From: Streptomyces sp. NBC_00569
GTDB taxonomy: Bacteria; Actinomycetota; Actinomycetes; Streptomycetales; Streptomycetaceae
Assembly (NCBI RefSeq): GCF_036345255.1
Contig: NZ_CP107783.1
Coordinates: 6,742,001 to 6,806,000, forward strand
DNA length: 64,000 nt
Reading direction: 5' to 3'
Part shown: positions 6,516 to 15,960 of the stretch, piece after piece
How positions within the stretch are numbered: the stretch's first letter is position 1
How the letters are laid out: each line of letters opens with the position of its first letter
Program-made: the position numbers and the translations under genes
The notes under the pieces: generated by a model
Database searches by the model: none
Told to the model about the DNA's origin: nothing
Seen by the model: the letters and a program-made list of their open reading frames with translations, nothing else

Positions 6516-8954
6516 ATGGCGGACACCCAGCAGGACCAGGCACGAGAGGCGGTCGTCGAGGCCGCACTCGGCAAGCTCGACCTCGACACCAAGGCGGGCC
6601 TCCTCGCCGGGCAGGACATGTGGTCCCTGCCCGCTGTGCCCGGCATCGGCCTCGCGTCCCTCGTGATGTCGGACGGCCCGATCGGCGTCCGCGGTATCCG
6701 CTGGACCGCGGACGACCCCTCGATCGCCCTTCCGTCACCGACCGCGCTCGCCGCCGCCTGGGACCCCGAACTCGCCTGCAGGGCAGGGCGGTTGCTCGCT
6801 CAGGAGGCCCGGCGCAAGGGCGTGCACGTGCTGCTCGCCCCGACCGTCAACCTGCACCGCACGCCCGTCGGAGGCCGGCACTTCGAGGCGTACAGCGAGG
6901 ACCCGTACCTGACCGGCGCGATCGGCACCGGCTACGTGCGCGGCGTGCAGTCCGGCGGAGTCGGCACCACCGTCAAGCACTTCGTCGCCAACGACGCCGA
7001 GACCGACCGCTTCACCGTGGACAACGTGGTCAGCGCCCGCGCCCTGCGCGAGCTCTACCTCGCCCCCTTCGAGGCGATCGTCGAGAACGCGCACCCGTGG
7101 GGCATCATGACCGCCTACAACACGGTCAACGGCACGACGATGACCGAACACCGCTACCTCGTGAACGAGGTGCTCCGCGGCGAATGGGGCTTCGACGGCT
7201 TCAACGTCTCCGACTGGATGGCCGCCCGCTCCACCACCGGCGACATCGACGGCGGCCTCGACGTGGCCATGCCCGGCCCGGAGACGGTGTACGGGCCCGC
7301 GCTCGCCGCCGCCGTCCGTGCCGGAGAGGTCGAGGAGTCCACCGTCGACGAGGCCGTGCGCAACGTGCTGCGCCTCGCCGCCCGCGTCGGCATCCTCGAA
7401 GGCGCCGAGCCCGTGGTCACCGAGACCCCCGCCGAGATCGACGGCGAGGCACTCGCCCGCGAGATCGCGCGCCGCGCCTTCGTCCTCGTACGCAACTCCG
7501 GTGCGCTACCGCTGCGTCCGGGCGGCAGCGTCGCCCTCATCGGCGCCGCCGCACGCGACGCCCGCGTCCTCGGCGGCGGCTCCGCCACCGTCTTCCCCGC
7601 CCACGTCGTCTCCCCGCTCGACGGACTGACCGCAGCGCTCCCCGAGGGCACGGTCACCTACGCGATCGGCGCCGACCCGAACGAGGAACTCGCCGCCGCG
7701 GACGCCGGGTTCGAGCTGCGCGCCCGCTGCCTGGACGCCGCCGGCGACCTCATCGGCACCGCCTCCGTGCCCGGCGGCCGCATCCAGTGGATCGGCGCCG
7801 ACCTGCCCGACGGAGTCACCCACGACACCCTGCACACCGTCGAGTTCACCGGCACCTTCACTCCGCGCGCCTCCGGGCCGCACACCTTCGGCACCCAGGG
7901 CATCGGCGGCTTCACCCTAACCGTCGCCGGACAGGTCCTCTTCGACGGGGAGCAGCCGCTCGCCTCCGCCGCCGACCCGTTCGCGGCGTTCTTCGGCAGC
8001 CCCGTCGGCCGTGGGGAGGTCGACCTCGTCTCCGGCGAACCCGTCGACGTGTCCCTGCGCTACGTCGTCTTCAAGCCCGAGGACGCCCCGCTCCAGGCCA
8101 TCGCGTTCTCGCTGGTCCACCGCGAGCCGCAGCGCGACCCCGACGAGCTGATCGCCGAGGCCGTCGAGGCCGCGCGCTCCGCCGACACCGCGGTCGTCGT
8201 GGTGGCCACCACCGAACGCGTCGAGTCCGAGGGCTTCGACCGCAAGGACCTGCGCCTGCCGGGCCGCCAGGACGACCTCGTGCGCGCCGTCGCCGCCGCC
8301 AACCCGAACACCGTCGTGGTCGTGAACTCCGGCTCCCCGGTGGAACTCCCGTGGCGCGAGGACGTCGCGGCCGTGCTCCTGAGCTGGTTCCCCGGCCAGG
8401 AGGGCGGCGACGCCCTCGCCGACGTCCTCACCGGAGCCGAGGAGCCCGGCGGCCGGCTGCCCACCACCTGGGGCACGTTCGATGACGCACCCGTCACCGA
8501 GGTCGCCCCCACCGACGGCCGGCTGGCCTACACCGAGGGCGTGTTCATCGGCTACCGCGCCTGGGAGCGGTCGGGCGCCACACCGTCGTACGCCTTCGGC
8601 CACGGCCTCGGCTACACCGACTGGACGTACGAGGCGATCGAGGTACGGGACGGGGGCGCGACGGCCGTGGTCCGCGTGCGCAACTCCGGAGAGCGGCCCG
8701 GTCGCGAGGTGGTCCAGGTCTATCTGGCGCCCGAACAGGCCGACCCCGCCCGTCCGGCCCGCTGGCTGGCCGGCTTCGCGGGCGTCGAGGCGGCACCCGG
8801 CGAGAGCGTCGAGGTCACCGTCCCGCTGGCGCGCCGCGCCTTCGAGATCTGGGACGAGAACGCCGGCGCGTGGGTCCACCAGCCGGGTGCGTACGAGGTC
8901 GAGGCGGGCCGCTCGGTCGCGGACCGCCGCGTGAGCGCGATGATCAAGATCTGA
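6516..8954 (+). CDS. Glycoside hydrolase family 3 beta-glucosidase with inserted PA14-like domain
   Basis: This 812-residue GH3 enzyme has no signal peptide and probably acts on imported oligosaccharides. The N-terminal barrel carries KHFVANDAETDR near residue 154 and the nucleophile loop VSDWMA with Asp233. The second domain begins near 320 and is interrupted at about 390-530 by a PA14-like beta-sandwich (GTFTPRASGPHTFGTQGIGGFTL region). ESEGFDRKDLRLPGRQ and a C-terminal fibronectin III-like domain follow. PA14-inserted GH3 enzymes often act on beta-glucosides. GAGGAGG precedes the ATG. A divergent TetR gene is its likely regulator. Confidence 0.93.
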   Translation: MADTQQDQAREAVVEAALGKLDLDTKAGLLAGQDMWSLPAVPGIGLASLVMSDGPIGVRGIRWTADDPSIALPSPTALAAAWDPELACRAGRLLAQEARRKGVHVLLAPTVNLHRTPVGGRHFEAYSEDPYLTGAIGTGYVRGVQSGGVGTTVKHFVANDAETDRFTVDNVVSARALRELYLAPFEAIVENAHPWGIMTAYNTVNGTTMTEHRYLVNEVLRGEWGFDGFNVSDWMAARSTTGDIDGGLDVAMPGPETVYGPALAAAVRAGEVEESTVDEAVRNVLRLAARVGILEGAEPVVTETPAEIDGEALAREIARRAFVLVRNSGALPLRPGGSVALIGAAARDARVLGGGSATVFPAHVVSPLDGLTAALPEGTVTYAIGADPNEELAAADAGFELRARCLDAAGDLIGTASVPGGRIQWIGADLPDGVTHDTLHTVEFTGTFTPRASGPHTFGTQGIGGFTLTVAGQVLFDGEQPLASAADPFAAFFGSPVGRGEVDLVSGEPVDVSLRYVVFKPEDAPLQAIAFSLVHREPQRDPDELIAEAVEAARSADTAVVVVATTERVESEGFDRKDLRLPGRQDDLVRAVAAANPNTVVVVNSGSPVELPWREDVAAVLLSWFPGQEGGDALADVLTGAEEPGGRLPTTWGTFDDAPVTEVAPTDGRLAYTEGVFIGYRAWERSGATPSYAFGHGLGYTDWTYEAIEVRDGGATAVVRVRNSGERPGREVVQVYLAPEQADPARPARWLAGFAGVEAAPGESVEVTVPLARRAFEIWDENAGAWVHQPGAYEVEAGRSVADRRVSAMIKI

Positions 8955-9302
8955 GCGGACTCGCCGGGGCGGGGCGGGGCAGGGTGGGGCGAGGCTGGTG
9001 CTGGTGCTGGTGCTGGTGCTGGTGCTGGTGCTGGTGCAGGTGCTGGTGCAGGTGCAGGTGCCAGGGCTGGTGGGGGTACGGGTTCCGGCCGCCGACGCTG
9101 CGGGCGGTGAGCGCGCGGGACGCGATGGCGCGCGGGCGCACCTGACACGACCATCTCGCCGTGGGCGGGGCGGGCGCTCCCGCCCTGACGGCCCCGGATC
9201 CCGACCCCGTCTTGCCGGCGTTCCGCGGGCCGTCGGAAGTCCTGGCGCACTTTCACTGCCGGTGTTGGTTTCGCTTCCGGCTCCGGCTCCGGCTCCGGCG
9301 GT
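8955..9302. repeat. Hexamer minisatellite in a 348-base intergenic stretch
   Basis: Between the convergent GH3 and aldose epimerase genes, positions 8995-9036 hold seven exact tandem copies of CTGGTG. Four variant units follow to 9060 (CAGGTG, CTGGTG, CAGGTG, CAGGTG). A second, shorter run of GGCTCC-type hexamers lies near 9275-9298. Both strands are open in several frames across the repeat, but nothing there looks like a real protein. Outside the two runs I see no gene. Confidence 0.9.
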
Positions 9303-10295
9303 TCAGGCGCGGGTGCCGAACCCGTACACCGTCTCCGAACGGAACACCTGACCCGGCCTCAGTTCCGTCGACGGGAACCGGGGCCGGTTGGGGGAGTCCG
9401 GGAAGTGCTGGGTCTCCAGGGCGATCCCGGCGCCGGGCGCGAACGGCAGGGTCTCGTCGAAGTGGTCGGCTGTGTACAGCTGGAGCCCCGGCTCGGTCGT
9501 CGCGACGGACAGCGTCCGCCCCGACGCCGGGTCGTGCAGCTCGGCGACCTCCACCGGCGCCTCGGTGACCCCCTTGTCGAGCACGTAGTTGCGGTCGTGG
9601 CCGAGCCCCGGCTTCCGCGGCTCCCGGAAGTCGAAGGCCGTCCCCGCGACCTCGGTGAACTCCCCGGTCGGGATCAGATCCCCGTCCGCCGCGGTGAACC
9701 GAGAGGCCGCGATCCGCACCTCGTGCCCGCCCGCCGCGTCACCCGAGTCCGCGCCGCCCAGATTCCAGTACGAGTGGTTCGTCAGGTTCACGACGGTCGG
9801 CGCATCGGCCACCGCCTCGTACGCGATCCGCAGCGCCCCGCCCTCGTCGAGCGTGTACGTCGCCGAGACCTCCATGCGCCCCGGGAAGCCCTCCTCGCCG
9901 TGCGGGCTCACCCGGTGCAGGCGCACACCGTGCTCCAGCGGGTCCGCGTCCCACACGCGCTTGTCGAAGCCGCGCTCGCCGCCGTGCAGGGCGTTCGTCC
10001 CGTTGTTCTGCGCCAGGTGGTAGATCCGGCCGTCGAGCGGGAAGCGGCCGCCCGCGATCCGGTTCGCGTACCGGCCGACCAGCGCGCCGAGGAAAGGGCC
10101 CGGATGGGCGAGATACTCGTCCAGTGAGGGAAACCCGAGAGCCACATCCGCCGTGGCACCGGCCCGGTCGGGAACCTCGGCCGACTGGACGATCCCGCCG
10201 TACGTCAGGATGCGCACCCGCATCCCGTCGCGTTCGAGGGTCCAGCGGTGGACGGGCATGCCGTCGGGGAGCGTGCCGAAGAGTTCGCTGCGCAT
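9303..10295 (-). CDS. galM: Aldose 1-epimerase
   Basis: This 330-residue protein follows the GalM pattern: TYGGIVQSAEVPDR near the start, then GRYANRIAGGRFPLDG and NNGTNALHGGERGFDKRVW. The first catalytic histidine lies in the latter and the second in LTNHSYWNLGG. The C-terminus has LQLYTADHFDE and GIALETQHFPDSPN, which carries the catalytic glutamate. It interconverts the anomers of galactose, glucose or similar sugars in the cytoplasm. It converges with the GH3 gene and probably works on released sugars. Confidence 0.94.
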   Translation of the reverse strand: MRSELFGTLPDGMPVHRWTLERDGMRVRILTYGGIVQSAEVPDRAGATADVALGFPSLDEYLAHPGPFLGALVGRYANRIAGGRFPLDGRIYHLAQNNGTNALHGGERGFDKRVWDADPLEHGVRLHRVSPHGEEGFPGRMEVSATYTLDEGGALRIAYEAVADAPTVVNLTNHSYWNLGGADSGDAAGGHEVRIAASRFTAADGDLIPTGEFTEVAGTAFDFREPRKPGLGHDRNYVLDKGVTEAPVEVAELHDPASGRTLSVATTEPGLQLYTADHFDETLPFAPGAGIALETQHFPDSPNRPRFPSTELRPGQVFRSETVYGFGTRA

Positions 10296-10326
10296 GATCG
10301 AGACCCTACGCCCGGGAGCACCCGGC

Positions 10327-11247
10327 TCAGGTGATCGGCTCCTTCGCCGTCACCCGGCGGTACGCCATCGCCGCGAGCCGGGACTGGCCGTCCTTGCTGG
10401 GGTGGAACCAGTCCCAGTGACTCAGCTGCCGCCCGTCGAACCTGTAGTCGAAGACCGCCCCGCCGTCGTACCGGCACCGCCGGTCCTTCGCGCACACCTC
10501 CTGGAGCACCTCGTTGTACGCCACCACCCGGTCCTGCACCGACGCCCGGCGCCGTGTCGCCGCCGCGGCGAGGTCGTCCGGGTCGGCCAGCATCGACGAG
10601 CAGATGCCGAGCTTCCACACCTGCTTGCCCAGCGGGTTCGTCCGGCCCGCCGACCACAGGCGCTTGAGGTCCGGCACGCTCGACACATACACCTGTGCCT
10701 TGGGCACCTCGCGCCGCAGCGTGCGCATCGCGTCCTCGAAGTCGGCGCGGAACGCGTCGACCGGGGTCATCGAGGCGGGTGTCGGCCGGCACGCGTCGTT
10801 GGCCCCCGCCATCACCGTCACCAGGCCCGGCGACACCGCGGCCGCCTGCTCCATCTGCGCGGGAAGGTCAGCCATCCGGGCGCCTGTGCGCGCGTAGTTC
10901 CAACTGTGCGTGGCCGCTCGGTCCTTTCCGAGGAGCCGGACCGCGAGACTGCGCACTCCGGCATCGGAACCGGTCGCCCACGACACCTCCGGGCAGTCCG
11001 TGAGGACCGAGCAGGCGTCGAAGCCCCGCGTGATGGAGTCGCCCACGGCGGCAATGGAGCGCGGGCTCGTGTCCCACGCGGGGGTGGGCTTCGGGGACGG
11101 CTTCGTACCGGCCGTACTGCCCCTCGGCCCCGGGGAGTTACCGCCGATCGCGTCGCACGCGGCGAGGCCCGCGGCACCGAGCAGAACCGCCGTCACACCG
11201 GCGACGGCGGCCTGGACGGCAGCTGACCGGTGGCTTCGGATCCGCAT
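10327..11247 (-). CDS. SGNH/GDSL hydrolase lipoprotein
   Basis: This 306-residue protein has a lipoprotein signal with lipobox LAAC near residue 30. The SGNH blocks are AVGDSITRGFDAC (Ser), a Gly-containing second block, MAGANDACRP (Asn) and DWFHPSKDGQ (Asp-His). The mature enzyme would sit on the outer face of the membrane. It resembles secreted Streptomyces esterases with several cysteines that probably form disulfides. The substrate is unknown: lipids, acetylated sugars or polymer esters are all possible. It ends 31 bases before the galM start, so the two are probably co-transcribed. Confidence 0.9.
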   Translation of the reverse strand: MRIRSHRSAAVQAAVAGVTAVLLGAAGLAACDAIGGNSPGPRGSTAGTKPSPKPTPAWDTSPRSIAAVGDSITRGFDACSVLTDCPEVSWATGSDAGVRSLAVRLLGKDRAATHSWNYARTGARMADLPAQMEQAAAVSPGLVTVMAGANDACRPTPASMTPVDAFRADFEDAMRTLRREVPKAQVYVSSVPDLKRLWSAGRTNPLGKQVWKLGICSSMLADPDDLAAAATRRRASVQDRVVAYNEVLQEVCAKDRRCRYDGGAVFDYRFDGRQLSHWDWFHPSKDGQSRLAAMAYRRVTAKEPIT

Positions 11248-11625
11248 CCCGTTGTCCTCTCACCGCTTCTGGCCGCTGCCGGCGCCTCTGTCGTCGAACG
11301 TGACGCCGTGCACCTCGCCGCGGTTGAGTCCCCGCGGGTGAAACGTCGGCGTTTGAGGGCACCGGGACCGACGGTACGTCACACTCCTTGCGCCGCCACA
11401 CGGTAGCCTCGCCCCGTGGCGCCCCGGCCACTGTTGTCACGGCAGAGACAGGGCGGTCGGCCGCCCCGGTGATACCCCGCAGTGCAGCTTCCGCTAAATT
11501 ACATCACGTCACATCTGTCCCTTTTTTCCTGGTTCCCCTGGTTCAACTGGTCTTTGGGGAAAACTGCTCGGCACGGGCGCGAGGCCGCCGGGGAAGGCGA
11601 ACCTCGTCCCACACTGGAGGTCCCG
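11248..11625. other. Divergent intergenic region, 378 bases
   Basis: This stretch separates the SGNH lipoprotein from the DUF3145 gene and must carry both promoters. AT-rich sequence stands out at 11492-11515 (CTAAATTACATCACGTCAC), followed by a pyrimidine tract at 11516-11530. That leaves a possible leader of about 100 bases for the DUF3145 gene. I see no convincing coding sequence. Confidence 0.5.
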
Positions 11626-12120
11626 GTGACGACACGTGGAGTTCTGTACGTGCACTCCGCACCGCGCGCGCTGTGCCCGCACGTCGAATGGGCAGTCGCG
11701 GGCGTGCTCGGCGCGCGCATCAGCCTCGACTGGATCCGCCAGCCGGCGGCGCCGGGAACGTGGAGATCCGAGTTCTCCTGGCGCGGTGAGGCGGGCACCG
11801 CCTCCAAACTGGCGTCCGCGCTGCGCGGCTGGCAGCTCCTGCGCTTCGAGGTGACGGCCGAACCCTGCGCGACGGCCGAGGGCGAGCGCTACAGCGCCAC
11901 CCCCGAACTGGGCATCTTCCACGCCGTCACCGGCATCCACGGCGACATCCTCATCCCCGAGGACCGGCTGCGCGCCGCGCTCGCCCGCTCCAAGGGCGGT
12001 GAGACGGACCTGGAGGCCGAACTCGCCAAACTCCTCGGCAAGCCCTGGGACGACGAACTGGAATCCTTCCGCTACGCGGGCGAGGGCGCCCCGGTGCGGT
12101 GGCTGCACCAGGTGGTGTGA
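11626..12120 (+). CDS. DUF3145 family protein
   Basis: This 164-residue protein matches the actinobacterial DUF3145 family: MTTRGVLYVHSAPRALCPHVEWAVAGVLG, then WRSEFSWRGEAGTASKLASALRGW, ending in FRYAGEGAPVRWLHQVV. The GTG start at 11626 has GGAGG at 11616-11620; a longer reading from 11482 lacks a ribosome site. No catalytic motif is recognisable. It sits next to the fatty-acid synthesis genes, as in S. coelicolor, and faces fabF across a strong terminator. The neighbourhood is a hint, not proof, of a lipid link. Confidence 0.88.
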   Translation: MTTRGVLYVHSAPRALCPHVEWAVAGVLGARISLDWIRQPAAPGTWRSEFSWRGEAGTASKLASALRGWQLLRFEVTAEPCATAEGERYSATPELGIFHAVTGIHGDILIPEDRLRAALARSKGGETDLEAELAKLLGKPWDDELESFRYAGEGAPVRWLHQVV

Positions 12121-12143
12121 GGCGTTCGGATGTAGTGGTTCTC

Positions 12144-12196
12144 GTAGTGGCCGAAGGGGCCCCCACCGTGATGGTGGGGGCCCCTTCGGCCACTAC
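12144..12196. terminator. Bidirectional terminator with 24-base perfect stem
   Basis: The arms at 12144-12167 and 12173-12196 are exactly complementary over 24 bases with a 5-base loop. The hairpin lies between the convergent DUF3145 and fabF genes and would stop transcription from both sides. Confidence 0.93.
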
Positions 12197-12209
12197 GTGT
12201 ACGCGGGGG

Positions 12210-13481
12210 TCAGACCGAGCGGAACGCCAGCACGACGTTGTGTCCGCCGAAGCCGAACGAGTCGTTCAGCGCGGCGATGCGGCCCTCGACGGGCAGCTTG
12301 CGAGCCTCACCGCGGACGATGTCGGCGGCGGCCTCCGCCTCCGGGTCGAGGTTCTCGACGTTGATCGTCGGCGGAGCCACCCGGTGGTACAGCGCGAGCA
12401 CCGACGCGACCGACTCGATACCGCCGGCGCCGCCGAGGAGGTGGCCCGTCATCGACTTGGTGGCGGAGACCGCCATGTGGTCGGTGTCGTCGCCGAAGAC
12501 CTTGCGCAGCGCCTTGAGCTCGGCCACGTCACCGGCCGGAGTCGAGGTCGCGTGCGCGTTCACGTGCACGATCTCGGCCGGGTCCAGGTCGGTGTTGTCG
12601 AGCAGGTTCTGCAGGGCCTGCGAGATGCCGCGGCCACCCGGCTCGGGCTGGACGATGTCGTGGCTGTCGGCGGAGATGCCCTGGCCGACCGCCTCCGCGT
12701 AGACGCGGGCGCCGCGCTTGGCGGCGTGCTCGGCGGACTCGAGGACCAGGACACCGGCGCCCTCACCGAGGACGAAGCCGTCCCGGCCGACGTCGTAGGG
12801 ACGCGAGGCGCCCTGCGGGTCGTCGTTGTTCTTGGACATCGCCATCATGTTGCCGAAGGCGGCGATGGGCAGCGGGTGGATGGCGGCCTCGGTGCCACCG
12901 GCGACCACGACGTCCGCACGGCCCGTGCGGATCATCTCGATCGCGTAGCCGATGGCCTCGGCGCCGGACGCGCAGGCGGAGACCGGGGTGTGCACACCCG
13001 CGCGGGCGTTCACGGCCAGGCCGACGTTGGCCGAGGGGCCGTTCGGCATGAGCATCGGGACGGTGTGCGGGGAGACGCGGCGTACGCCCTTCTCCTTCAG
13101 CACGTCGTACTGGTCGAGGAGCGTCGTCACGCCGCCGATGCCGGAGGCGATGACCGCGCCGAGCCGGTCGGGGGCGACGGCGGGGTCCTCACCGGCCTTG
13201 TCGGTGTAACCGGCGTCGGCCCAGGCCTCCTTGGCCGCGATCAGCGCGAACTGCGCCGAGCGGTCCAGGCGACGGGCCTGCGGGCGCGGGATGATCTCGC
13301 TCGGTTCCACGGCGATCTGCGCCGCGATGCGGACCGCCTGGTCGGCGGCCCACTCCTGTTCGAGGGGACGGACACCGGAACGACCGGCGACCAGACCCTC
13401 CCAGGTGGACGTCGCGTCGCCACCCAGCGGTGTGGTTGCGCCGATACCGGTGACGACCACGGTGCGATTGGTCGGGCTCAC
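12210..13481 (-). CDS. fabF: 3-oxoacyl-ACP synthase II (KAS II)
   Basis: This 423-residue condensing enzyme elongates acyl-ACP with malonyl-ACP in type II fatty-acid synthesis. The active-site triad is intact: Cys170 in SACASGAE, His310 in VNAHATSTP and His347 in MTGHLLGGAG. It opens with VVVTGIGATTPLGG. It is the last gene of the fabD-fabH-acpP-fabF cluster, 83 bases after acpP. In S. coelicolor this cluster is activated by the PucR-type regulator found here at 15961-17175. Confidence 0.97.
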   Translation of the reverse strand: MSPTNRTVVVTGIGATTPLGGDATSTWEGLVAGRSGVRPLEQEWAADQAVRIAAQIAVEPSEIIPRPQARRLDRSAQFALIAAKEAWADAGYTDKAGEDPAVAPDRLGAVIASGIGGVTTLLDQYDVLKEKGVRRVSPHTVPMLMPNGPSANVGLAVNARAGVHTPVSACASGAEAIGYAIEMIRTGRADVVVAGGTEAAIHPLPIAAFGNMMAMSKNNDDPQGASRPYDVGRDGFVLGEGAGVLVLESAEHAAKRGARVYAEAVGQGISADSHDIVQPEPGGRGISQALQNLLDNTDLDPAEIVHVNAHATSTPAGDVAELKALRKVFGDDTDHMAVSATKSMTGHLLGGAGGIESVASVLALYHRVAPPTINVENLDPEAEAAADIVRGEARKLPVEGRIAALNDSFGFGGHNVVLAFRSV

Positions 13482-13564
13482 AGGAATTCTTTCTCCAACG
13501 GATGCGAGGGATTCAGCGGCGCCACCGCCGGGTGGCGGAGCGGCAGCACTAGGCGAGCTGTTGA

Positions 13565-13813
13565 TCAGGCCTGGTGCTTGACGATGTAGTCGGTGGCGTC
13601 ACCGACGGTCTTGAGGTTCTTGACGTCGTCGTCCGGGATCTTGACGTCGAAGCGCTCTTCGGCGGCGACGACGACCTCGACCATGGACAGCGAGTCGACG
13701 TCCAGGTCGTCGGTGAAGGACTTGTCCAGCTGGACGTCCTCGACCGGGATGCCGGCGATCTCGTTCACGATCTCCGCGAGACCGGCGACGATCTCTTCCT
13801 GAGTGGCGGCCAT
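13565..13813 (-). CDS. acpP: Acyl carrier protein
   Basis: This 82-residue acidic protein carries the phosphopantetheine attachment site Ser41 in DDLDVDSLSMVE. It shuttles acyl chains between the Fab enzymes. It lies between fabH and fabF, as expected for the primary-metabolism ACP rather than a polyketide one. GGAG-type sequence lies just before the ATG at 13813. Confidence 0.97.
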   Translation of the reverse strand: MAATQEEIVAGLAEIVNEIAGIPVEDVQLDKSFTDDLDVDSLSMVEVVVAAEERFDVKIPDDDVKNLKTVGDATDYIVKHQA

Positions 13814-13883
13814 GTTGGCGCTCCTTCTTATGTATCCAGAGGGTGTGGCGGCGTTTCCGCCCGGAGTGATCCGGACGGTCTGC

Positions 13884-14915
13884 CTAGGGGAGGGTAACGA
13901 CCGTGGCGGCGTAGACGAGACCCGCCCCGAAGCCGATGACGAGGGCGGTGTCGCCGCTCTTCGCCTTCCCGGTCGCCAGAAGCCGCTCCATCGCGAGCGG
14001 AATCGAGGCGGCCGAGGTGTTGCCGGTGGTCTCGATGTCACGGGCGACCGTGACATGCTCCGGCAGTTTCAGAGTCTTCACCATCGAGTCGATGATCCGC
14101 ATGTTTGCCTGGTGCGGAATGAAGACGTCCAGGTCGTCCGCGCTGATCCCGGCCGCGTCCAGCGCCTGCTGGGCGACCTTCGCCATCTCGAACACGGCCC
14201 AGCGGAACACCGCCTGGCCCTCCTGCGTGATCGCAGGGAACTTGATCTCGCCCTTGCTGTCGAGCGGCAGCTTCGACACATCACCGACGCGGAACTCGTC
14301 CCACGGCACGGTCTGCTTGATCGTCTCGGACTTGTCGCCCTCGGAACCCCAGACGGTGGGGCCGATGTGCGGCTCCGGCGAGGGGCCCACGACGACGGCG
14401 CCGGCGCCGTCACCGAACAGGAAGGCCGTCGCGCGGTCCTCCAGGTCGGTCAGGTCGCTCAGCCGCTCCACGCCGATCACCAGTACGTACTCGGCGCTGC
14501 CCTCGACGACCATGCCCTTGGCGAGGGTCAGGCCGTAGCCGAAGCCCGCGCACCCGGCGGAGATGTCGAACGCGGCCGCCTTGCCGGTGCCGAGCTTGTC
14601 CGCGATCTCGGTGGCGATGGCCGGGGTCTGCTTGAAGTGCGACACGGTCGACACGACCACGGCGCCGATCTGCTCCGCGCTGATCCCGGCGTCCGCGATG
14701 GCCTTGCCGGAAGCCTCGATCGACATCGCGGCCACGGTCTCCGAGTCGGAGGCCCAGTGGCGCGTCGCGATGCCCGAACGGGAGCGAATCCACTCGTCGG
14801 ACGAGTCGATCTTCTCGAGGATCACCTCGTTCGGCACGACCCGCGTCGGCCGGTAACCGCCGACGCCCATGATGCGCGCGTACGGGGCGCCCTGACTGGG
14901 CTTGATCTTCGACAT
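13884..14915 (-). CDS. fabH: 3-oxoacyl-ACP synthase III (KAS III)
   Basis: This 343-residue enzyme starts fatty acids by condensing acyl-CoA with malonyl-ACP; streptomycete FabH uses branched and straight primers. The catalytic residues are Cys122 (SAGCAGFG), His268 (IPHQANMR) and Asn299 (TTGNTSAAS). The ATG at 14915 begins MSKIKPSQG; it follows fabD by 17 bases, consistent with one transcript. Confidence 0.97.
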   Translation of the reverse strand: MSKIKPSQGAPYARIMGVGGYRPTRVVPNEVILEKIDSSDEWIRSRSGIATRHWASDSETVAAMSIEASGKAIADAGISAEQIGAVVVSTVSHFKQTPAIATEIADKLGTGKAAAFDISAGCAGFGYGLTLAKGMVVEGSAEYVLVIGVERLSDLTDLEDRATAFLFGDGAGAVVVGPSPEPHIGPTVWGSEGDKSETIKQTVPWDEFRVGDVSKLPLDSKGEIKFPAITQEGQAVFRWAVFEMAKVAQQALDAAGISADDLDVFIPHQANMRIIDSMVKTLKLPEHVTVARDIETTGNTSAASIPLAMERLLATGKAKSGDTALVIGFGAGLVYAATVVTLP

Positions 14916-14932
14916 GCTCTCGGGGCTCCTTG

Positions 14933-15877
14933 TCAGGCCGTCTGCGTGTCCGCCGCGGCGGAGGAGTGCTCGGCGATCAGGGCGCGGGCTGCGTCGAGGT
15001 CGTCGGGGGTCTTGAGGGCGAGGGTCTTCACACCCGGCAGGGCGCGCTTGGCGAGACCGGTGAGGGTGCCGCCCGGGCACACCTCGACGAGCGCGGTCAC
15101 GCCGAGCTCCTTGAAGGTCTCCATGCACAGGTCCCAGCGGACCGGGTTGGCCACCTGGCCGACCAGGCGCGAGACGACCTCGGCACCGGTGGCGACCGTC
15201 CGGCCGTCCTTGTTCGACACGTACGCGACCGTGGGGTCGGCGGGCGTCAGGGCCTGGGCGGCCTCTTCCAGCTTCGCCACCGCGGGAGCCATGTGGCGGG
15301 TGTGGAACGCGCCGGCCACCGTCAGCGGCACGACCCGGCGTACGCCCTCGGGCTTGTCGGCCTCGAGCGCGGCGAGCTCCTCAAGGGTGCCCGCGGCCAC
15401 GATCTGGCCGGCGCCGTTCACGTTCGCCGGGGTCAGACCCAGCTTTTCCAGGTGCGCGACGGTGACCTCCGGGTCGCCGCCGAGCAGGGCGGACATACCG
15501 GTCTTGGTCACGGCGGCCGCATCGGCCATGGCCAGGCCGCGCTTGCGCACGAGCTGGAGGGCGGCGGTGTCGTCGAGAACCCCGGCGAAGGCCGCCGCGG
15601 TGATCTCGCCGACGCTGTGGCCCGCGACGGCGTCAGGAGCGATGTCGCCGAGTGCGGCGGCCGACAGGAGTCCGGCCGCGACGAGCAGAGGCTGAGCGAC
15701 GGCCGTGTCACGGATCGCGTCCGCGTCGGCCTGCGTGCCGTAGTGGGCAAGGTCGAGCCCGATGGCGTCCGACCACGCGGCGACGCGGTCTGCGGCACCG
15801 GGGAGGTCGAGCCAGGGAGTCAGGAAGCCGGGCGTCTGAGCGCCTTGGCCGGGAGCGACGAGTACGAGCACTCTCAC
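14933..15877 (-). CDS. fabD: Malonyl-CoA:ACP transacylase
   Basis: This 314-residue transacylase loads malonyl onto ACP. APGQGAQ lies at the N-terminus and the catalytic Ser88 in AGHSVGE. The catalytic His lies in VAGAFHTRHM, and NGAGQIVAAG is the usual substrate-pocket segment. It has a GTG start preceded by AGAGAGA. It is the first gene of the fab operon and is preceded by the fasR gene on the same strand. Confidence 0.96.
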   Translation of the reverse strand: MRVLVLVAPGQGAQTPGFLTPWLDLPGAADRVAAWSDAIGLDLAHYGTQADADAIRDTAVAQPLLVAAGLLSAAALGDIAPDAVAGHSVGEITAAAFAGVLDDTAALQLVRKRGLAMADAAAVTKTGMSALLGGDPEVTVAHLEKLGLTPANVNGAGQIVAAGTLEELAALEADKPEGVRRVVPLTVAGAFHTRHMAPAVAKLEEAAQALTPADPTVAYVSNKDGRTVATGAEVVSRLVGQVANPVRWDLCMETFKELGVTALVEVCPGGTLTGLAKRALPGVKTLALKTPDDLDAARALIAEHSSAAADTQTA

Positions 15878-15960
15878 ACTCTCTCTTGTGGACGGCCACG
15901 GCCGCCCGTGGGGACAGGGACGAAGAACCGAAGGGGGAATTGTAGGCCCCCGACAAAAGG

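Noticed and set aside
6476..8485. A long plus-strand reading of over 600 residues overlapping the GH3 gene
   Set aside because: It is Arg/Pro-rich frame noise of high-GC coding DNA; the GH3 frame has motifs, a ribosome site and full family length.
8995..9060. CRISPR-like array
   Set aside because: The unit is only six bases long with no spacers, and no cas genes are present; it is a simple tandem repeat.
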